DNA from: an uncultured Ruegeria sp.
GTDB taxonomy: Bacteria > Pseudomonadota > Alphaproteobacteria > Rhodobacterales > Rhodobacteraceae
Length of the DNA stretch: 64,000 nucleotides
Assembly: GCF_947497005.1 (NCBI RefSeq)
Contig: NZ_CANMFF010000001.1
Location: 372,001-436,000, forward strand
Direction: 5' to 3'
Part shown: one piece after another, positions 6,865-15,651 of the stretch
Layout: each line of letters opens with the position of its first letter
Numbering within the stretch: position 1 is the stretch's first letter
Translations under genes and position numbers: made by a program
Notes under the pieces: model-generated
What the model was told of the DNA's origin: nothing
What the model saw: only the letters and a program-made list of their open reading frames with translations
Databases searched by the model: none

Positions 6865-8931
6865 TTACAACCCAAGCGCCGCGCGGCGTTCTTCGGCAAA
6901 CCCCTGCACGATCCGGTCGGCGATCAGCGCCAGAATCGCCATCGCAGCGCCTGCCGAGATACCAAGCCCCACATCCGCCTGACCCAGTGCCAGATAGATC
7001 GACTGGCCCAGACCAGTGGTCCCGATCAGAGCCGCGATCACCAACATCGCGAAGGCATAAAGGATGGTCTGGTTCAGCCCCAGCAGTATGGTCGGCGCTG
7101 CATAGGGTGCTCGCACGTCCCGCATGATCTGCCACTCGGTCGCCCCGCTAGAGATCGCGGCCTCCATCATTTCCTCTGGCGTGTTGACCAGCCCGTGCCG
7201 GGTGTAGCGGATCATTGGGACGATCGCGTAGGCGCATATTGCAAGGAAGGCCGAAAACTCACCAATCTGGAATACCATCAGGACCGGGATCAGGAACACG
7301 AACAATGGGATTGTTTGCAACATGTCGCAAATCGGACGAACCACTTTCCACACCGGCTCCCAAACCGCGCTGGCAAGGCCAATAAGGCCGCCGGCTACCG
7401 CACAGGAGAACACTGCCGCGCCGCTGAGGTAGAGCGACAGCAGCGCCCTTTCCCACAGGCCCGAAACGAGGATGGTGCAAAGCAGCCCTACGCAGAGCGC
7501 GGCCAGACGCCAGCCGCCCGCGACCCAGCTCAGCGCGGCAACACTGGTCAGGACAAAAGGCCACGGCAGGTTTGCGATTCCGGTTTCCAGCATGCCAATC
7601 AGGATCAGGACGATCAGACCACCCGTCAGCCGCCCGCGCCACGCCATCAACAAGGCAATCACGGCACCTGCGGCGAACAGGCCAAAGCTCATGGTCGACG
7701 TCCACTGGAAGCCCCAGGTGAAAGGCAGCACCGCCTGATCCAGACCGATCCGCAACGGCAGCAGCACATAGAACAACGAGTTATTCTTGAGCGCATCCAG
7801 CCACGGGCCGTTGGCCTGTGTGAACGCGGTCAGGCCGCTGTCAACAGCTTCGGCCATCGGGTCCAGCAGGGTCAGTTCAGACGGATTCGGTAACCAGTTG
7901 CGGAATGCCAAGGTAAACAACACGGCAAAGCCCAGCATCGCCCAGACAACACGGCTGTCATAACGTTTGCGTTCGGATGCAAGGGTGCCGCTCATCCGGT
8001 CGATCACCACGGCAAAGACCACGATGACCAGACCGGCCATCAGCGATTCACCGAATTGGGCTTTGCGCATGGTCAGCAGAACCTCCCAGCCGATATCGTT
8101 GAACCCTCCGATGACGGCGGCGATGATCACCATCGATAAGGCGGCCATCAGACATTGGTTCACACCGACCATGATCTGCGTTGTGGCGGCGGGGATTTCG
8201 ACCTGAAACAGTTGCTGGAACCGTGTACCGCCAGACATGATAGCGGCCTCTTTGATCTCGGGCTCCACCCGTTCCAGCCCCAGCATCACGTTGCGCGCCA
8301 TAGGAGGCGCGGCATAGATTGCCGAAGCGATCAGGCCGACAACGGGCCCAAAGCCAAAGAGAAGCAAAAGTGGAGTCAGATAAGCGAAAGTTGGCACTGT
8401 CTGCATGACATCCAGAACAGCCTGCACAAAGGACTTAACCTTGGGCACCTCATTGGCGAGAATGCCGATACCACCTCCCATGATCAACGCCACAGGGACG
8501 GAAACGGCAACAAGAGCCAAGGTATTCATGCTCTCGGTCCAATAGCCCGACGCCAGTACAAAGCTGAGGCCCAGAAAACCCAGCGCTGCCATCGGTAAGC
8601 CGCCAAGGTACCAGCCCAGTGCGGTCACAATCCCGATTAGGATGGGCCATGGCGTGTTGCCCAGCACGTAATTGGCCCAGTCCATCGGATAGGTCATCAG
8701 GTCTGAAAACAGCCGCATCGCCGGTTTGATCAAGTTCAGAAACCAGTCCAGAAACGCGCCAACCCATTGGGTTGCAGGCAATTCCCACGTAGCTGGCCAT
8801 TTCACCAGCCATGGGGCGATGCCCTCCAGCGCAAGGCAAACGGCGCCGACGAAGACTGTGATCAGGGCAGCCTTTGCCCCTGCCGTCAATTGCGCGCGGT
8901 TTTGCGTCGGCAGATCGGTGACAGCCGTCAT
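6865..8931 (-). CDS. Quaternary-amine ABC transporter permease, two fused permease domains
   Basis: Inner-membrane permease of a glycine betaine/choline-type ABC importer. At 688 residues it is more than twice the usual ProW length because two BPD_transp_1 domains are fused in one chain. The first has an EAA loop 'EAAIMSGGTRFQQLFQVEIP' near residue 245, the second 'EAAISSGATEWQIMRDVRAP' near residue 585. Both are preceded by the same 'MQT(V/I)P' helix start. About 14-16 membrane segments are expected. It overlaps the upstream ATPase gene by 4 bp (ATGA). The single chain probably forms the whole pore. The substrate is inferred from regulation (see the BetI-type box at 11172) to be choline or a relative. 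Confidence 0.92.
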   Translation of the reverse strand: MTAVTDLPTQNRAQLTAGAKAALITVFVGAVCLALEGIAPWLVKWPATWELPATQWVGAFLDWFLNLIKPAMRLFSDLMTYPMDWANYVLGNTPWPILIGIVTALGWYLGGLPMAALGFLGLSFVLASGYWTESMNTLALVAVSVPVALIMGGGIGILANEVPKVKSFVQAVLDVMQTVPTFAYLTPLLLLFGFGPVVGLIASAIYAAPPMARNVMLGLERVEPEIKEAAIMSGGTRFQQLFQVEIPAATTQIMVGVNQCLMAALSMVIIAAVIGGFNDIGWEVLLTMRKAQFGESLMAGLVIVVFAVVIDRMSGTLASERKRYDSRVVWAMLGFAVLFTLAFRNWLPNPSELTLLDPMAEAVDSGLTAFTQANGPWLDALKNNSLFYVLLPLRIGLDQAVLPFTWGFQWTSTMSFGLFAAGAVIALLMAWRGRLTGGLIVLILIGMLETGIANLPWPFVLTSVAALSWVAGGWRLAALCVGLLCTILVSGLWERALLSLYLSGAAVFSCAVAGGLIGLASAVWEPVWKVVRPICDMLQTIPLFVFLIPVLMVFQIGEFSAFLAICAYAIVPMIRYTRHGLVNTPEEMMEAAISSGATEWQIMRDVRAPYAAPTILLGLNQTILYAFAMLVIAALIGTTGLGQSIYLALGQADVGLGISAGAAMAILALIADRIVQGFAEERRAALGL

Positions 8932-9977
8932 GCTTCGTCCACCTGCAACGCGGCAGCAAGATCAGACGGATGTACCGTACCAACGACATTGCCATCGGCA
9001 TCCCGCACGGGCACAGGTTCATAAAGTTCCATACAATGTGCGAGGGCTGCATCCAACGTCATCGAGATGGTTAGGCCAGGATCATCCGGGCCACAATCCG
9101 CCTCGCCCTGCATGACCGAGGCGACCTTGGCGTGCTGACCTTTAGCGACATCCTTAGAGAATTCGCGCACGTAATCGTCCACGGGGCGCAGGACGATATC
9201 CGTAGGTGTACCGATCTGAACAATCTTGCCATCACGCATGATCGCAATACGGTCGGCCAGTTTCAGCGCCTCTTGGATGTCATGGGTGATGAAGACGATG
9301 GATTTCTTCAACGTCGCCTGAATGCGCAGGAATTCGTCCTGCAACTGACGACGGATCAGTGGATCAAGCGCCGAGAACGGCTCGTCCAGAAACCAGATAT
9401 CGGGGTTCACTGCGAGGCTGCGGGCGATGCCCACACGCTGACGCTGACCACCAGAAAGCTGGCGCGGGAAACTGTCTTCGCGCCCGTCCAGACCGACCAG
9501 TGAGATCACTTCCTGCGCGCGGTCCAGCCGTTCCCTTTTGCTCACGCCTTGAACACGCAGCGGATAGGCTACGTTTTCGGCCACGGTCATATGCGGGAAC
9601 AGACCGAAATGCTGGAACACCATACCCAGCTTTTTGCGGCGCAGGTCCGTCATCACCTTCTTCGAGGCACCAATGACGTTTTGATCATCCACGCGAATCT
9701 CGCCGCCCGTGCCGGGCAGCAGTTGCGAGATACAGCGGATCAACGTGGATTTACCCGAGCCTGACAGGCCCATAATGACGAACAGCTCGCCCTCTTTGAC
9801 CTCGAAATTGGCGTCTTGCACCGCCGGGATGAACCCGTTTTCCCGCAGATCAGAGGCGGCTTTGTCAGCGTCATTCCCTGACCGAGACAGCGCGTCGGTC
9901 AGGGCTTTGTCAGCGCCGGGGCCAAACACCTGCCAGAGATTCCGGCAGGCGATGGCTGGCATAGTCGCGTCAGTCAC
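8928..9977 (-). CDS. Quaternary-amine ABC transporter ATP-binding protein
   Basis: A 349-residue ATPase of the ProV/OpuAA type that powers the fused permease. Walker A 'GLSGSGKST' is near residue 70, the signature 'LSGGQRQRVGIA' near residue 169, Walker B 'IWFLDEPFSALD' near residue 190 and the switch His in 'VFITHDIQEAL'. An insert before Walker A ('DALSRSGNDADKAASDLREN' region) is typical of this family. The C-terminal 70 residues carry a CBS-like tail ('VPVRDADGNVVGTVHPSDLA' region), often used to sense ionic strength or nucleotides. It is the middle gene of the operon: 10 bp after the binding protein and overlapping the permease. Confidence 0.94.
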   Translation of the reverse strand: MTDATMPAIACRNLWQVFGPGADKALTDALSRSGNDADKAASDLRENGFIPAVQDANFEVKEGELFVIMGLSGSGKSTLIRCISQLLPGTGGEIRVDDQNVIGASKKVMTDLRRKKLGMVFQHFGLFPHMTVAENVAYPLRVQGVSKRERLDRAQEVISLVGLDGREDSFPRQLSGGQRQRVGIARSLAVNPDIWFLDEPFSALDPLIRRQLQDEFLRIQATLKKSIVFITHDIQEALKLADRIAIMRDGKIVQIGTPTDIVLRPVDDYVREFSKDVAKGQHAKVASVMQGEADCGPDDPGLTISMTLDAALAHCMELYEPVPVRDADGNVVGTVHPSDLAAALQVDEA

Positions 9978-9987
9978 TTACGCGCGC

Positions 9988-10938
9988 TCACTGGGTTGCC
10001 GCGTCAACAACGGGACGCCATTTGCCTTCGTTTTCAGTCATCCATGCGGCGACAACCTCTTCGACCTGACCGCCGTCAACGTCGATCGCGCCCATCATTG
10101 GCTGCTGGTCTTCGACCGCCAGTTGATAGTTCGACAGGATCTCATAAGCAGCGGGCCATTTGTCCTCCATGCCGCTCCAGCTGGCTTTGAAGATGCGCGA
10201 AGGTGAGAAGTCGCAATCGTTGATCGCATTGGGGTTCGGACCCCATGCCGGATCATTGAAGCACGCCTCTTCGCCGGCGGGCAGTTCGACGAACTGCACG
10301 TCATAAGCCGACATCGCCCAATGCGGCTGCCAGAAGGTGATCAGCAGTGGTGACTTACGCTCGGTCGAGGCGCGCAGTTCAGCGATCAGAGCACCCTCGG
10401 ACCCCGCAGGCACAGCTTTGAACGGCAGTTCCAGACCGGTCATACGATCTGCGCCAGGCGTCCCCCAGTCGGCCGGATAGTCAACCAGGCGGCCGCCCGG
10501 CAGCGTTTCCGCCGTGGCAAAGACTTGCGCACAGTCTTTCAGCGCCTCCCAGGCGGGGAGGCCCGGGCACAGATCAGCGACGTGCGCTGGGTATGCAATG
10601 CCTTCCTTGGCAGCCAGGCCCAGATCGCCGATTTCGACAACAGTGCCTTCGTCGATCTTCTTGGCATATTCGTCCGATACGTTGGACGACCAGATTTCCA
10701 GCGTCGCGTCGATGTCGCCATCCGCCAGCGCCTGGAATTGGTTCATCATGCCCGCAGTCACAAACTCGACGTTATAGCCTGCGGCCTTGAGCATCTCACC
10801 CGCCACATGCGTGGTCACGTGCTGACCAGTCCATTCGTTGATCGCCAGCTTGATCGGCTCGTCCACGGCACCCATATCCGCCGCCTGCGCTGCACCCGCA
10901 ACGGTCAGTGCCATAAGGCTTACACTCAGTTTTTTCAT
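9988..10938 (-). CDS. Quaternary-amine ABC transporter substrate-binding protein
   Basis: A 316-residue periplasmic binding protein with an OpuAC-type domain. It has a signal peptide (MKKLSVSLMALTVAGAAQA). Tryptophan-containing motifs 'LAINEWTGQH', 'TLEIWSSN' and 'LLITFWQPHWAMS' could supply the aromatic cage that holds a quaternary ammonium group. The ATG at 10938 is chosen because GGGAG lies just upstream and the signal peptide begins there; an open frame to 11019 adds a non-signal leader. It is the first gene of the importer operon. A BetI-like dyad lies 234 bp upstream. It is not close to the trimethylamine-N-oxide protein TmoX as far as I can judge by eye. Confidence 0.92.
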   Translation of the reverse strand: MKKLSVSLMALTVAGAAQAADMGAVDEPIKLAINEWTGQHVTTHVAGEMLKAAGYNVEFVTAGMMNQFQALADGDIDATLEIWSSNVSDEYAKKIDEGTVVEIGDLGLAAKEGIAYPAHVADLCPGLPAWEALKDCAQVFATAETLPGGRLVDYPADWGTPGADRMTGLELPFKAVPAGSEGALIAELRASTERKSPLLITFWQPHWAMSAYDVQFVELPAGEEACFNDPAWGPNPNAINDCDFSPSRIFKASWSGMEDKWPAAYEILSNYQLAVEDQQPMMGAIDVDGGQVEEVVAAWMTENEGKWRPVVDAATQ

Positions 10939-11150
10939 GGATTTTCTCCCTGTCTTATTTGTCTTGCCCACCCCGGCGAGGATTTCCCGCCGGCATTTTT
11001 TGTCTGACGACAATACCATGTCGCAACATGCACAAAATCGGCCGGAAAAGGAAAGTGATCAGTTTGTAACGGATGGAAAGTCTCATTCCGTCAAACCGTT
11101 GATATTTCCCTGCAAGCGCCCCCAAGGCCCCAGCCCGACCCGTCATTGCC

Positions 11151-11167
11151 CCTTGTCCTGGACAAGG
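11151..11167. promoter_or_regulatory. Perfect palindrome next to BetI-like box
   Basis: CCTTGTCC-T-GGACAAGG, 8-bp arms with one central base, 4 bp from the BetI-like box. It has no T run, so an operator for a second regulator is more likely than a terminator; the regulator is unknown. Confidence 0.4.
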
Positions 11168-11171
11168 AACG

Positions 11172-11190
11172 TTGACTGACGAGTCAATCA
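11172..11190. promoter_or_regulatory. BetI-type operator upstream of the ABC importer
   Basis: TTGACTGACGAGTCAATCA. It contains the dyad TTGACT-N4-AGTCAA and matches the box upstream of betI (44667-44685, reverse strand) at 17 of 19 positions, sharing the 12-base core TGACGAGTCAAT. It lies 234 bp before the binding-protein start and 172 bp before the divergent Tag-like gene. Confidence 0.65.
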
Positions 11191-11361
11191 CAAGCCGTTT
11201 TGAGCCCGTTTGTCGAGGATTTCTTTGACAATTCTGCAGTTTTTCTTGGAGAAGCCGAACGTTGGCCCCAGTCGGGTAGAATTTCGAGCGGTCTGATTAC
11301 CCATTGCAATATCGAAACAAAAGATGAACATTCTATACATGACGGCTTAAAGGTTAGGGTT

Positions 11362-12024
11362 ATGCGATCATTTGAAGAAATCCTTGATATTGCCGCAGGT
11401 CGCCACGGTGGAGCCGAGACCCTTGAGGCAAAGCTGAGCAAACCCAAAAGTCACGCAGCGCTGGCAGCAATGCCCGAGGACCGTTGGCTTTCGATCATCA
11501 CGAAATGCGTCTTTCAAGCTGGTTTCAACTGGAAGGTCATCGAAAACAAGTGGGACGGGTTCGAGGTTGCCTTTGATGGATTCGATGTGGGTCGATGCGC
11601 TTTCATGGATGATGAGAAGTTTGATGCCCTGTTGCAGGACACACGCATCGTCCGCAATGGAACTAAGATTGCGGCGGTGCGAGACAATGCCGCGTTCCTG
11701 TTGGAACTGCGCGAGGAAGGCGGCGCGGGCAAAGTTTTGGGCGGCTGGCCGTCTGATGACTATGTCAATCTTCTTGCGATGCTGGCCAAGCGCGGGTCCC
11801 GCCTGGGCGGGGCTTCAGCGCAATATGCAATGCGCTTCACCGGGCGCGACAGTTTCATTCTGTCTCAGGATGTGACCGCCCGCCTGATTGCCGAAGGTGT
11901 GATCGACAAGCCCGCCGCGTCCAAGAAAGCCATGGCTGCAGTACAGCAAGCATTCAATTCCTGGATGGATCAATCCGGTCGGTCTTTGACAGAAATCAGC
12001 CGGGTTCTGGCGATGAGCCTGTGA
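11362..12024 (+). CDS. Tag-like DNA-3-methyladenine glycosylase
   Basis: A 220-residue helix-hairpin-helix glycosylase of the Tag family, expected to remove alkylated adenine from DNA. Family motifs are 'KCVFQAGFNWKVIENKW' region (residues 53-69), 'FDGFDVGRCAFMDD' region and 'LLQDTRIVRNGTKIAAVRDNA' region (residues about 92-112). The zinc-binding Cys and His residues known from E. coli Tag are not evident: there is no Cys near the start and no His/Cys near the end. So it may be a divergent, zinc-free branch. The ATG at 11362 is preferred; an in-frame extension to 11200 has no family-like sequence. Confidence 0.8.
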   Translation: MRSFEEILDIAAGRHGGAETLEAKLSKPKSHAALAAMPEDRWLSIITKCVFQAGFNWKVIENKWDGFEVAFDGFDVGRCAFMDDEKFDALLQDTRIVRNGTKIAAVRDNAAFLLELREEGGAGKVLGGWPSDDYVNLLAMLAKRGSRLGGASAQYAMRFTGRDSFILSQDVTARLIAEGVIDKPAASKKAMAAVQQAFNSWMDQSGRSLTEISRVLAMSL

Positions 12025-12066
12025 AAACGGTTTGCGGAATACCAGCAGCAGACTAGGATTCAACTC

Positions 12067-12759
12067 ATGGTTCTGCGTGTATTCCTGTTTGCTCTTTTAT
12101 TGCTTTCCTCCTGCGGTCGTCAGTTGACCGTGCAAGAGCGGGATTTTGCGGATGCCATTCAGGGGGAAACCCTGAATCTGGACAGCGTGCGATTGGTTGA
12201 GGGCGCTCCGGTTGCCAATGTGACATATTTCCGCGAAGAGCGCCCACGCCTTGCCTGCCGAGAACGTATTCTTCCTCCGGTGGAACCCGGGCCGGTGACG
12301 GGCAAACCCGCAGCTGTGGCCCTGTTCAACAAGGTTTACTTTGCCCGCGACTGGTATCTGGAAGACTACATGTCTGACTTCCCGGATCAGATGAATCTGG
12401 TGGCCGCGATGCTGCTGGCCCATGAATTGACGCATGTCTGGCAATGGCAAAATCGCCAGACCACCGGCTATCACCCCCTTCGCGCGGCGGCGGAGCATGG
12501 AGGACGGAAGGACCCTTATCTGTTCGACCTCGAAACTTCACCGGACTTCCTGTCCTACGGGTTTGAGCAGCAAGGCGCAATTGTCGAGGAGTACGTGTGT
12601 TGCCGGGCGCTGGACCCTCAGGCCACGCGAACCAAAAGGCTGCACAGGATGTTGGGTGCGCATTTTGACCTGTCTCCGCTTCCGGAAAACGGACGCGAGC
12701 GCGCGATTGTACTGCCCTGGAGTGAGGCCGAGATTGAAGGGATATGCAGCGGCACCTAG
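12067..12759 (+). CDS. Lipoprotein with HELTH metallopeptidase-type motif
   Basis: 230 residues. A short signal ends in a lipobox (LLSSC, Cys16), so it is probably a lipoprotein. Residues 119-123 read HELTH inside 'LLAHELTHVWQWQNR', a zinc-protease-like HExxH motif on a predicted helix. A possible third ligand is a glutamate in 'GAIVEEYVCC' about 60 residues later. I cannot name the family with certainty and peptidase activity is inferred from the motif. It follows the Tag-like gene after 42 bp on the same strand and is convergent with the cytochrome gene, overlapping by 4 bp. Confidence 0.8.
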   Translation: MVLRVFLFALLLLSSCGRQLTVQERDFADAIQGETLNLDSVRLVEGAPVANVTYFREERPRLACRERILPPVEPGPVTGKPAAVALFNKVYFARDWYLEDYMSDFPDQMNLVAAMLLAHELTHVWQWQNRQTTGYHPLRAAAEHGGRKDPYLFDLETSPDFLSYGFEQQGAIVEEYVCCRALDPQATRTKRLHRMLGAHFDLSPLPENGRERAIVLPWSEAEIEGICSGT

Positions 12760-13163
12760 TTCCGCTGAAGTGTTTCCAGATACGCCACCAGATCCACGAT
12801 GGGCTGGCTGGTCAGGATTGGCTGACCCTCGGGCGTTTTCATGGATGTGTCCTGTCCGTCGAAATAAGGACCGTAAACCGGCATCGGGCTACCATGACTG
12901 ACCAGCGGGTTCCTGCCGTCGATGCGGGCGACGACGTCGGCGGTCGGAAACACGCCTTCTTCATTGGACAAAGCGGTCAGATCGGTCGGCTGAATCACCA
13001 GCACGCCTGCCATCGGGCCCTGGCCGGTCGCATCGATCCCGTGGCAGGTTGCACAATGATGCATGTAAAGTTCCTCACCGGTCTTTGCATCCTGAGCCCA
13101 GACCGCCTGTGAAGCAGCGGCCGAAACCCCAAGAACCAGCACGCCGATTGTTGCCTTGAACAT
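12756..13163 (-). CDS. Periplasmic c-type cytochrome
   Basis: A 135-residue monohaem cytochrome c. The signal peptide ends near 'AVWAQ' and the haem-binding motif CATCH is at residues 37-41, followed by 'GIDATGQGPMAG'. Methionines in 'SPMPVYG' and nearby could be the axial ligand. The C-terminus 'IVDLVAYLETLQ' is the usual last helix. The ATG at 13163 is chosen because it follows AGGAGG and begins the signal peptide; the longer frame to 13262 has no signal. The electron-transfer partner is unknown; no oxidase or dehydrogenase is adjacent. Confidence 0.9.
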   Translation of the reverse strand: MFKATIGVLVLGVSAAASQAVWAQDAKTGEELYMHHCATCHGIDATGQGPMAGVLVIQPTDLTALSNEEGVFPTADVVARIDGRNPLVSHGSPMPVYGPYFDGQDTSMKTPEGQPILTSQPIVDLVAYLETLQRN

Positions 13164-13255
13164 CCTATCCTCCTGCCAAGATTGACAATTGCAGGGTTGC
13201 CCGGTGGACGTCTTGGCGCAATGATCCAGATCAACGCAGGCGGAGGGTACAGGCC

Positions 13256-13693
13256 ATGACACAATACGCAGCCATCATGCTGGCAGCCGGGATCGGCGTC
13301 CCTATTCTGGCGGCTTTGAACGCGGCTCTGGGCAAGCTGATCGGGTCGCCGACCACCGCCGCAGTGATCCTGTTCGCCATCGCCTTTGTCGCGTCGGCAC
13401 TGGTAATGTTGCTATTGCCCGGAGTTGAAGCGCTGTCCAAGGTTGCCGAGGCCCCTAAACACCTGCTGCTGGCCGGTGTCCTGATCGCGTTCTACGTTCT
13501 GTCGATCACTCACGTTGCCCCTCATTTCGGGGTCGGCAACGCCGTGTTCTTTGTATTGCTAGGGCAATTGATCAGCACGGCCGCTATTGACCATTTCGGC
13601 CTGTTTGGCGCTCAGATCACACCGCTTACGCTCATGCGGGCGGGCGGAATTGCCGTGATGGCCATTGGTGTTGCGATCACTCAACTGGCCTGA
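13256..13693 (+). CDS. YdcZ/DUF606-type small membrane transporter
   Basis: A 145-residue protein with about five hydrophobic helices and almost no soluble part, like half-length members of the drug/metabolite transporter superfamily (DUF606). Features are '[14 protein letters not shown]' near residue 14 and '[18 protein letters not shown]' region at the end. Members work as dimers or fused pairs. The substrate is unknown. The 3' end overlaps the convergent lolD gene by 17 bp. Confidence 0.82.
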   Translation: MTQYAAIMLAAGIGVPILAALNAALGKLIGSPTTAAVILFAIAFVASALVMLLLPGVEALSKVAEAPKHLLLAGVLIAFYVLSITHVAPHFGVGNAVFFVLLGQLISTAAIDHFGLFGAQITPLTLMRAGGIAVMAIGVAITQLA

Positions 13694-14363
13694 GCACGCC
13701 ACCCTCAAGCCGGACCATCCGGTCCATGCGCGCCGCCAGCTCAAGATTGTGGGTCGCAATCAACGCCGACAGCCCTTCGTCCCGGACCAGTGTCATCAGC
13801 GCGTCAAACACCTGATCCGCAGTATCCGGGTCCAGGTTGCCGGTCGGCTCATCCGCCAATAATACACGCGGCGCATTGGCAAGCGCCCGGCAAAAAGCGA
13901 CACGCTGTTGTTCCCCACCCGAGAGCGCGGCAGGGCGGTGACTGGCGCGTGGGGCAACACCAACACGATCCAGCAACTCCATGGCTCGCGCCTGTGCGGC
14001 TTTTTCAGGCACACCGTTCGCCAGTTGCGGCAGGGTGATGTTTTCCAGCGCCGTGAATTCCGGCAGCAAGTGGTGGAACTGATAGACAAAGCCCACATCC
14101 TGCCGACGCAGCGCTGTTCTGGTGCGATCACCCTTGGCCGAGACATTCCGGCCACCGATTTCGACGGTTCCGTTGTCGGGCTTATCCAACAGACCTGCAA
14201 TGTGAAGAAGGGTCGATTTGCCAGCCCCTGATGGGGCAACCATTGCCACCGCCTCACCCGCGCGCAGATCCAGGTCGACCCCGCGTAGAACCTGAACCTC
14301 TCCCGGCGTGCCTGTCAGGTAGGTCTTGGTCAAACCGTTCAGACGCAATGTGACATTATTCAT
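13677..14363 (-). CDS. lolD: Lipoprotein-releasing system ATP-binding protein LolD
   Basis: A 228-residue cytoplasmic ATPase of the LolCDE complex, which frees outer-membrane lipoproteins from the inner membrane for hand-over to LolA. Walker A is 'APSGAGKST' (residues about 43-51; Ala instead of the usual Gly is allowed by the consensus), the Q-loop has '[13 protein letters not shown]', the signature is '[15 protein letters not shown]' and Walker B is '[12 protein letters not shown]'. The start overlaps the end of the permease gene by 8 bp, so the two are co-translated. Confidence 0.92.
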   Translation of the reverse strand: MNNVTLRLNGLTKTYLTGTPGEVQVLRGVDLDLRAGEAVAMVAPSGAGKSTLLHIAGLLDKPDNGTVEIGGRNVSAKGDRTRTALRRQDVGFVYQFHHLLPEFTALENITLPQLANGVPEKAAQARAMELLDRVGVAPRASHRPAALSGGEQQRVAFCRALANAPRVLLADEPTGNLDPDTADQVFDALMTLVRDEGLSALIATHNLELAARMDRMVRLEGGVLRPVE

Positions 14364-15651
14364 AGCGCAATGCCTCGACCGGGTTCAGCCGCGCCGCACG
14401 GCGCGCAGGGAAATATGTGACGATAAAGGACAGACCAAGGGACAGGCCGATAGCCTTGAGCACATCGTTCAGGTGCAACTCGGCGGGTAAAGCATAGATG
14501 CCGCGGATCGACGGATCCCAGACGCCTCCGCCCATCACATAATTCACGAACGAGAAAATCGGGTCGATGTAGATCGCGAAGAAGCACCCCAGAATAACCC
14601 CCATCACGGTTCCGATCAGGCCGGTGAATGCTCCACAGATGAAAAAGACACGTAGAATCGAGCCTTCGCTCAGCCCGATGGTACGCAGAATCCCGATATC
14701 GCGCCCTTTGTTCTTGACCAGCATGATCAGGCCCGAAACGATATTCATCGCTGCGATCAAAACAAGGATCGATAGGATGATGAACATCACGTTGTCCTCG
14801 ACTTCCAGCGCCCGCAAAAAGCCACCGGATGCGTCCTGCCAGGTCCAGATCTGGCTGCGTTCACCCGAGGCCTCAATGATCGATATCAGGATCGGGCCCA
14901 GTTCTTCCGGCTTTTCCACCATCACCTCGATTTCATCCGCCACGCCCTCGCGGTTGAAAAAACTCTGGGCCTGCGAAAACGGCATATAGACGCGGGTGCG
15001 GTCGATGTCATAGCGACCCGCCGAGAACACATAGACGACGCGATACGCGTTTACCCGTGGCGAGGTACCAAAGGCGGTTTTGACCCCGTTGGGCGAGGTC
15101 AGTTTGACGACATCCCCCACGGTGGCCCCGATGCTGCGCGCCACGCCCGATCCGATGGCAATGACATCCTCTCCGGTTTGGAATTTGGACAAATCACCGG
15201 CAGCCTGCTCTGCCTGCGCAACACCCGGCAAATCAAGCAGATCGTCGGGTCGAATACCAAACACCTCAACCCCGCTGCTGCGGTCGCGATTGGTGATCAA
15301 GACCTGCCCTTTCACCAAAGGCGCTGTTCGTTCAACACCGGGCACTTGCGCGATACGAGCCGCGCGGTCTTCGTAATCGGCCATTGTGCGATCCACCCGG
15401 CCCTGGGCGTCGAACTCACCCGACGAGTAGACCGTCACATGCGCGTTGGCACCCAGAATGGTGCCCACAAATTCCGAACGAAAACCGGACCGAACCGCCA
15501 ATGTCGCAATCAGGGCAAACACTGCCAGTGTGATCCCGATCAGAGAGATCCACGTCATCACGCTGACACCACCTTCGGCCCTGCGGGCCCGCAGATAGCG
15601 CCAGGCGATTTTCCATTCAAAAGGGGCAAAGGGCGGGGGTGTTCTGGCCAT
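14356..15651 (-). CDS. lolC: Lipoprotein-releasing system permease LolC/LolE family
   Basis: A 431-residue inner-membrane permease with the MacB/FtsX fold. One helix lies near residues 30-55 ('[19 protein letters not shown]' region), then a large periplasmic domain, then three helices near the C-terminus. '[14 protein letters not shown]' at the N-terminus is the family opening. Only one permease gene is present, as in alphaproteobacteria that use a LolC/E-like homodimer. The ATG at 15651 is preferred because GGAG lies 7 bp upstream; the frame extends to 15693. Confidence 0.92.
   Translation of the reverse strand: MARTPPPFAPFEWKIAWRYLRARRAEGGVSVMTWISLIGITLAVFALIATLAVRSGFRSEFVGTILGANAHVTVYSSGEFDAQGRVDRTMADYEDRAARIAQVPGVERTAPLVKGQVLITNRDRSSGVEVFGIRPDDLLDLPGVAQAEQAAGDLSKFQTGEDVIAIGSGVARSIGATVGDVVKLTSPNGVKTAFGTSPRVNAYRVVYVFSAGRYDIDRTRVYMPFSQAQSFFNREGVADEIEVMVEKPEELGPILISIIEASGERSQIWTWQDASGGFLRALEVEDNVMFIILSILVLIAAMNIVSGLIMLVKNKGRDIGILRTIGLSEGSILRVFFICGAFTGLIGTVMGVILGCFFAIYIDPIFSFVNYVMGGGVWDPSIRGIYALPAELHLNDVLKAIGLSLGLSFIVTYFPARRAARLNPVEALRYE

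Larger units (their letters stand above)
10939..11361. other. 423-bp divergent intergenic region, importer operon / Tag-like gene
   Basis: This region holds the control sequences of two divergent units. From left: the SD of the binding-protein gene (10944-10952 area), about 200 bp without a convincing gene, a perfect 8-bp palindrome at 11151-11167, a BetI-like box at 11172-11190, then sequence leading to the Tag-like gene. Open frames of 78 and 160 codons cross it but lack ribosome-binding sites and protein-like composition. Confidence 0.7.

Noticed and set aside
10955..11191. A 78-codon frame in the importer upstream region
   Set aside because: No SD, no family-like sequence, and it overlaps the regulatory boxes.
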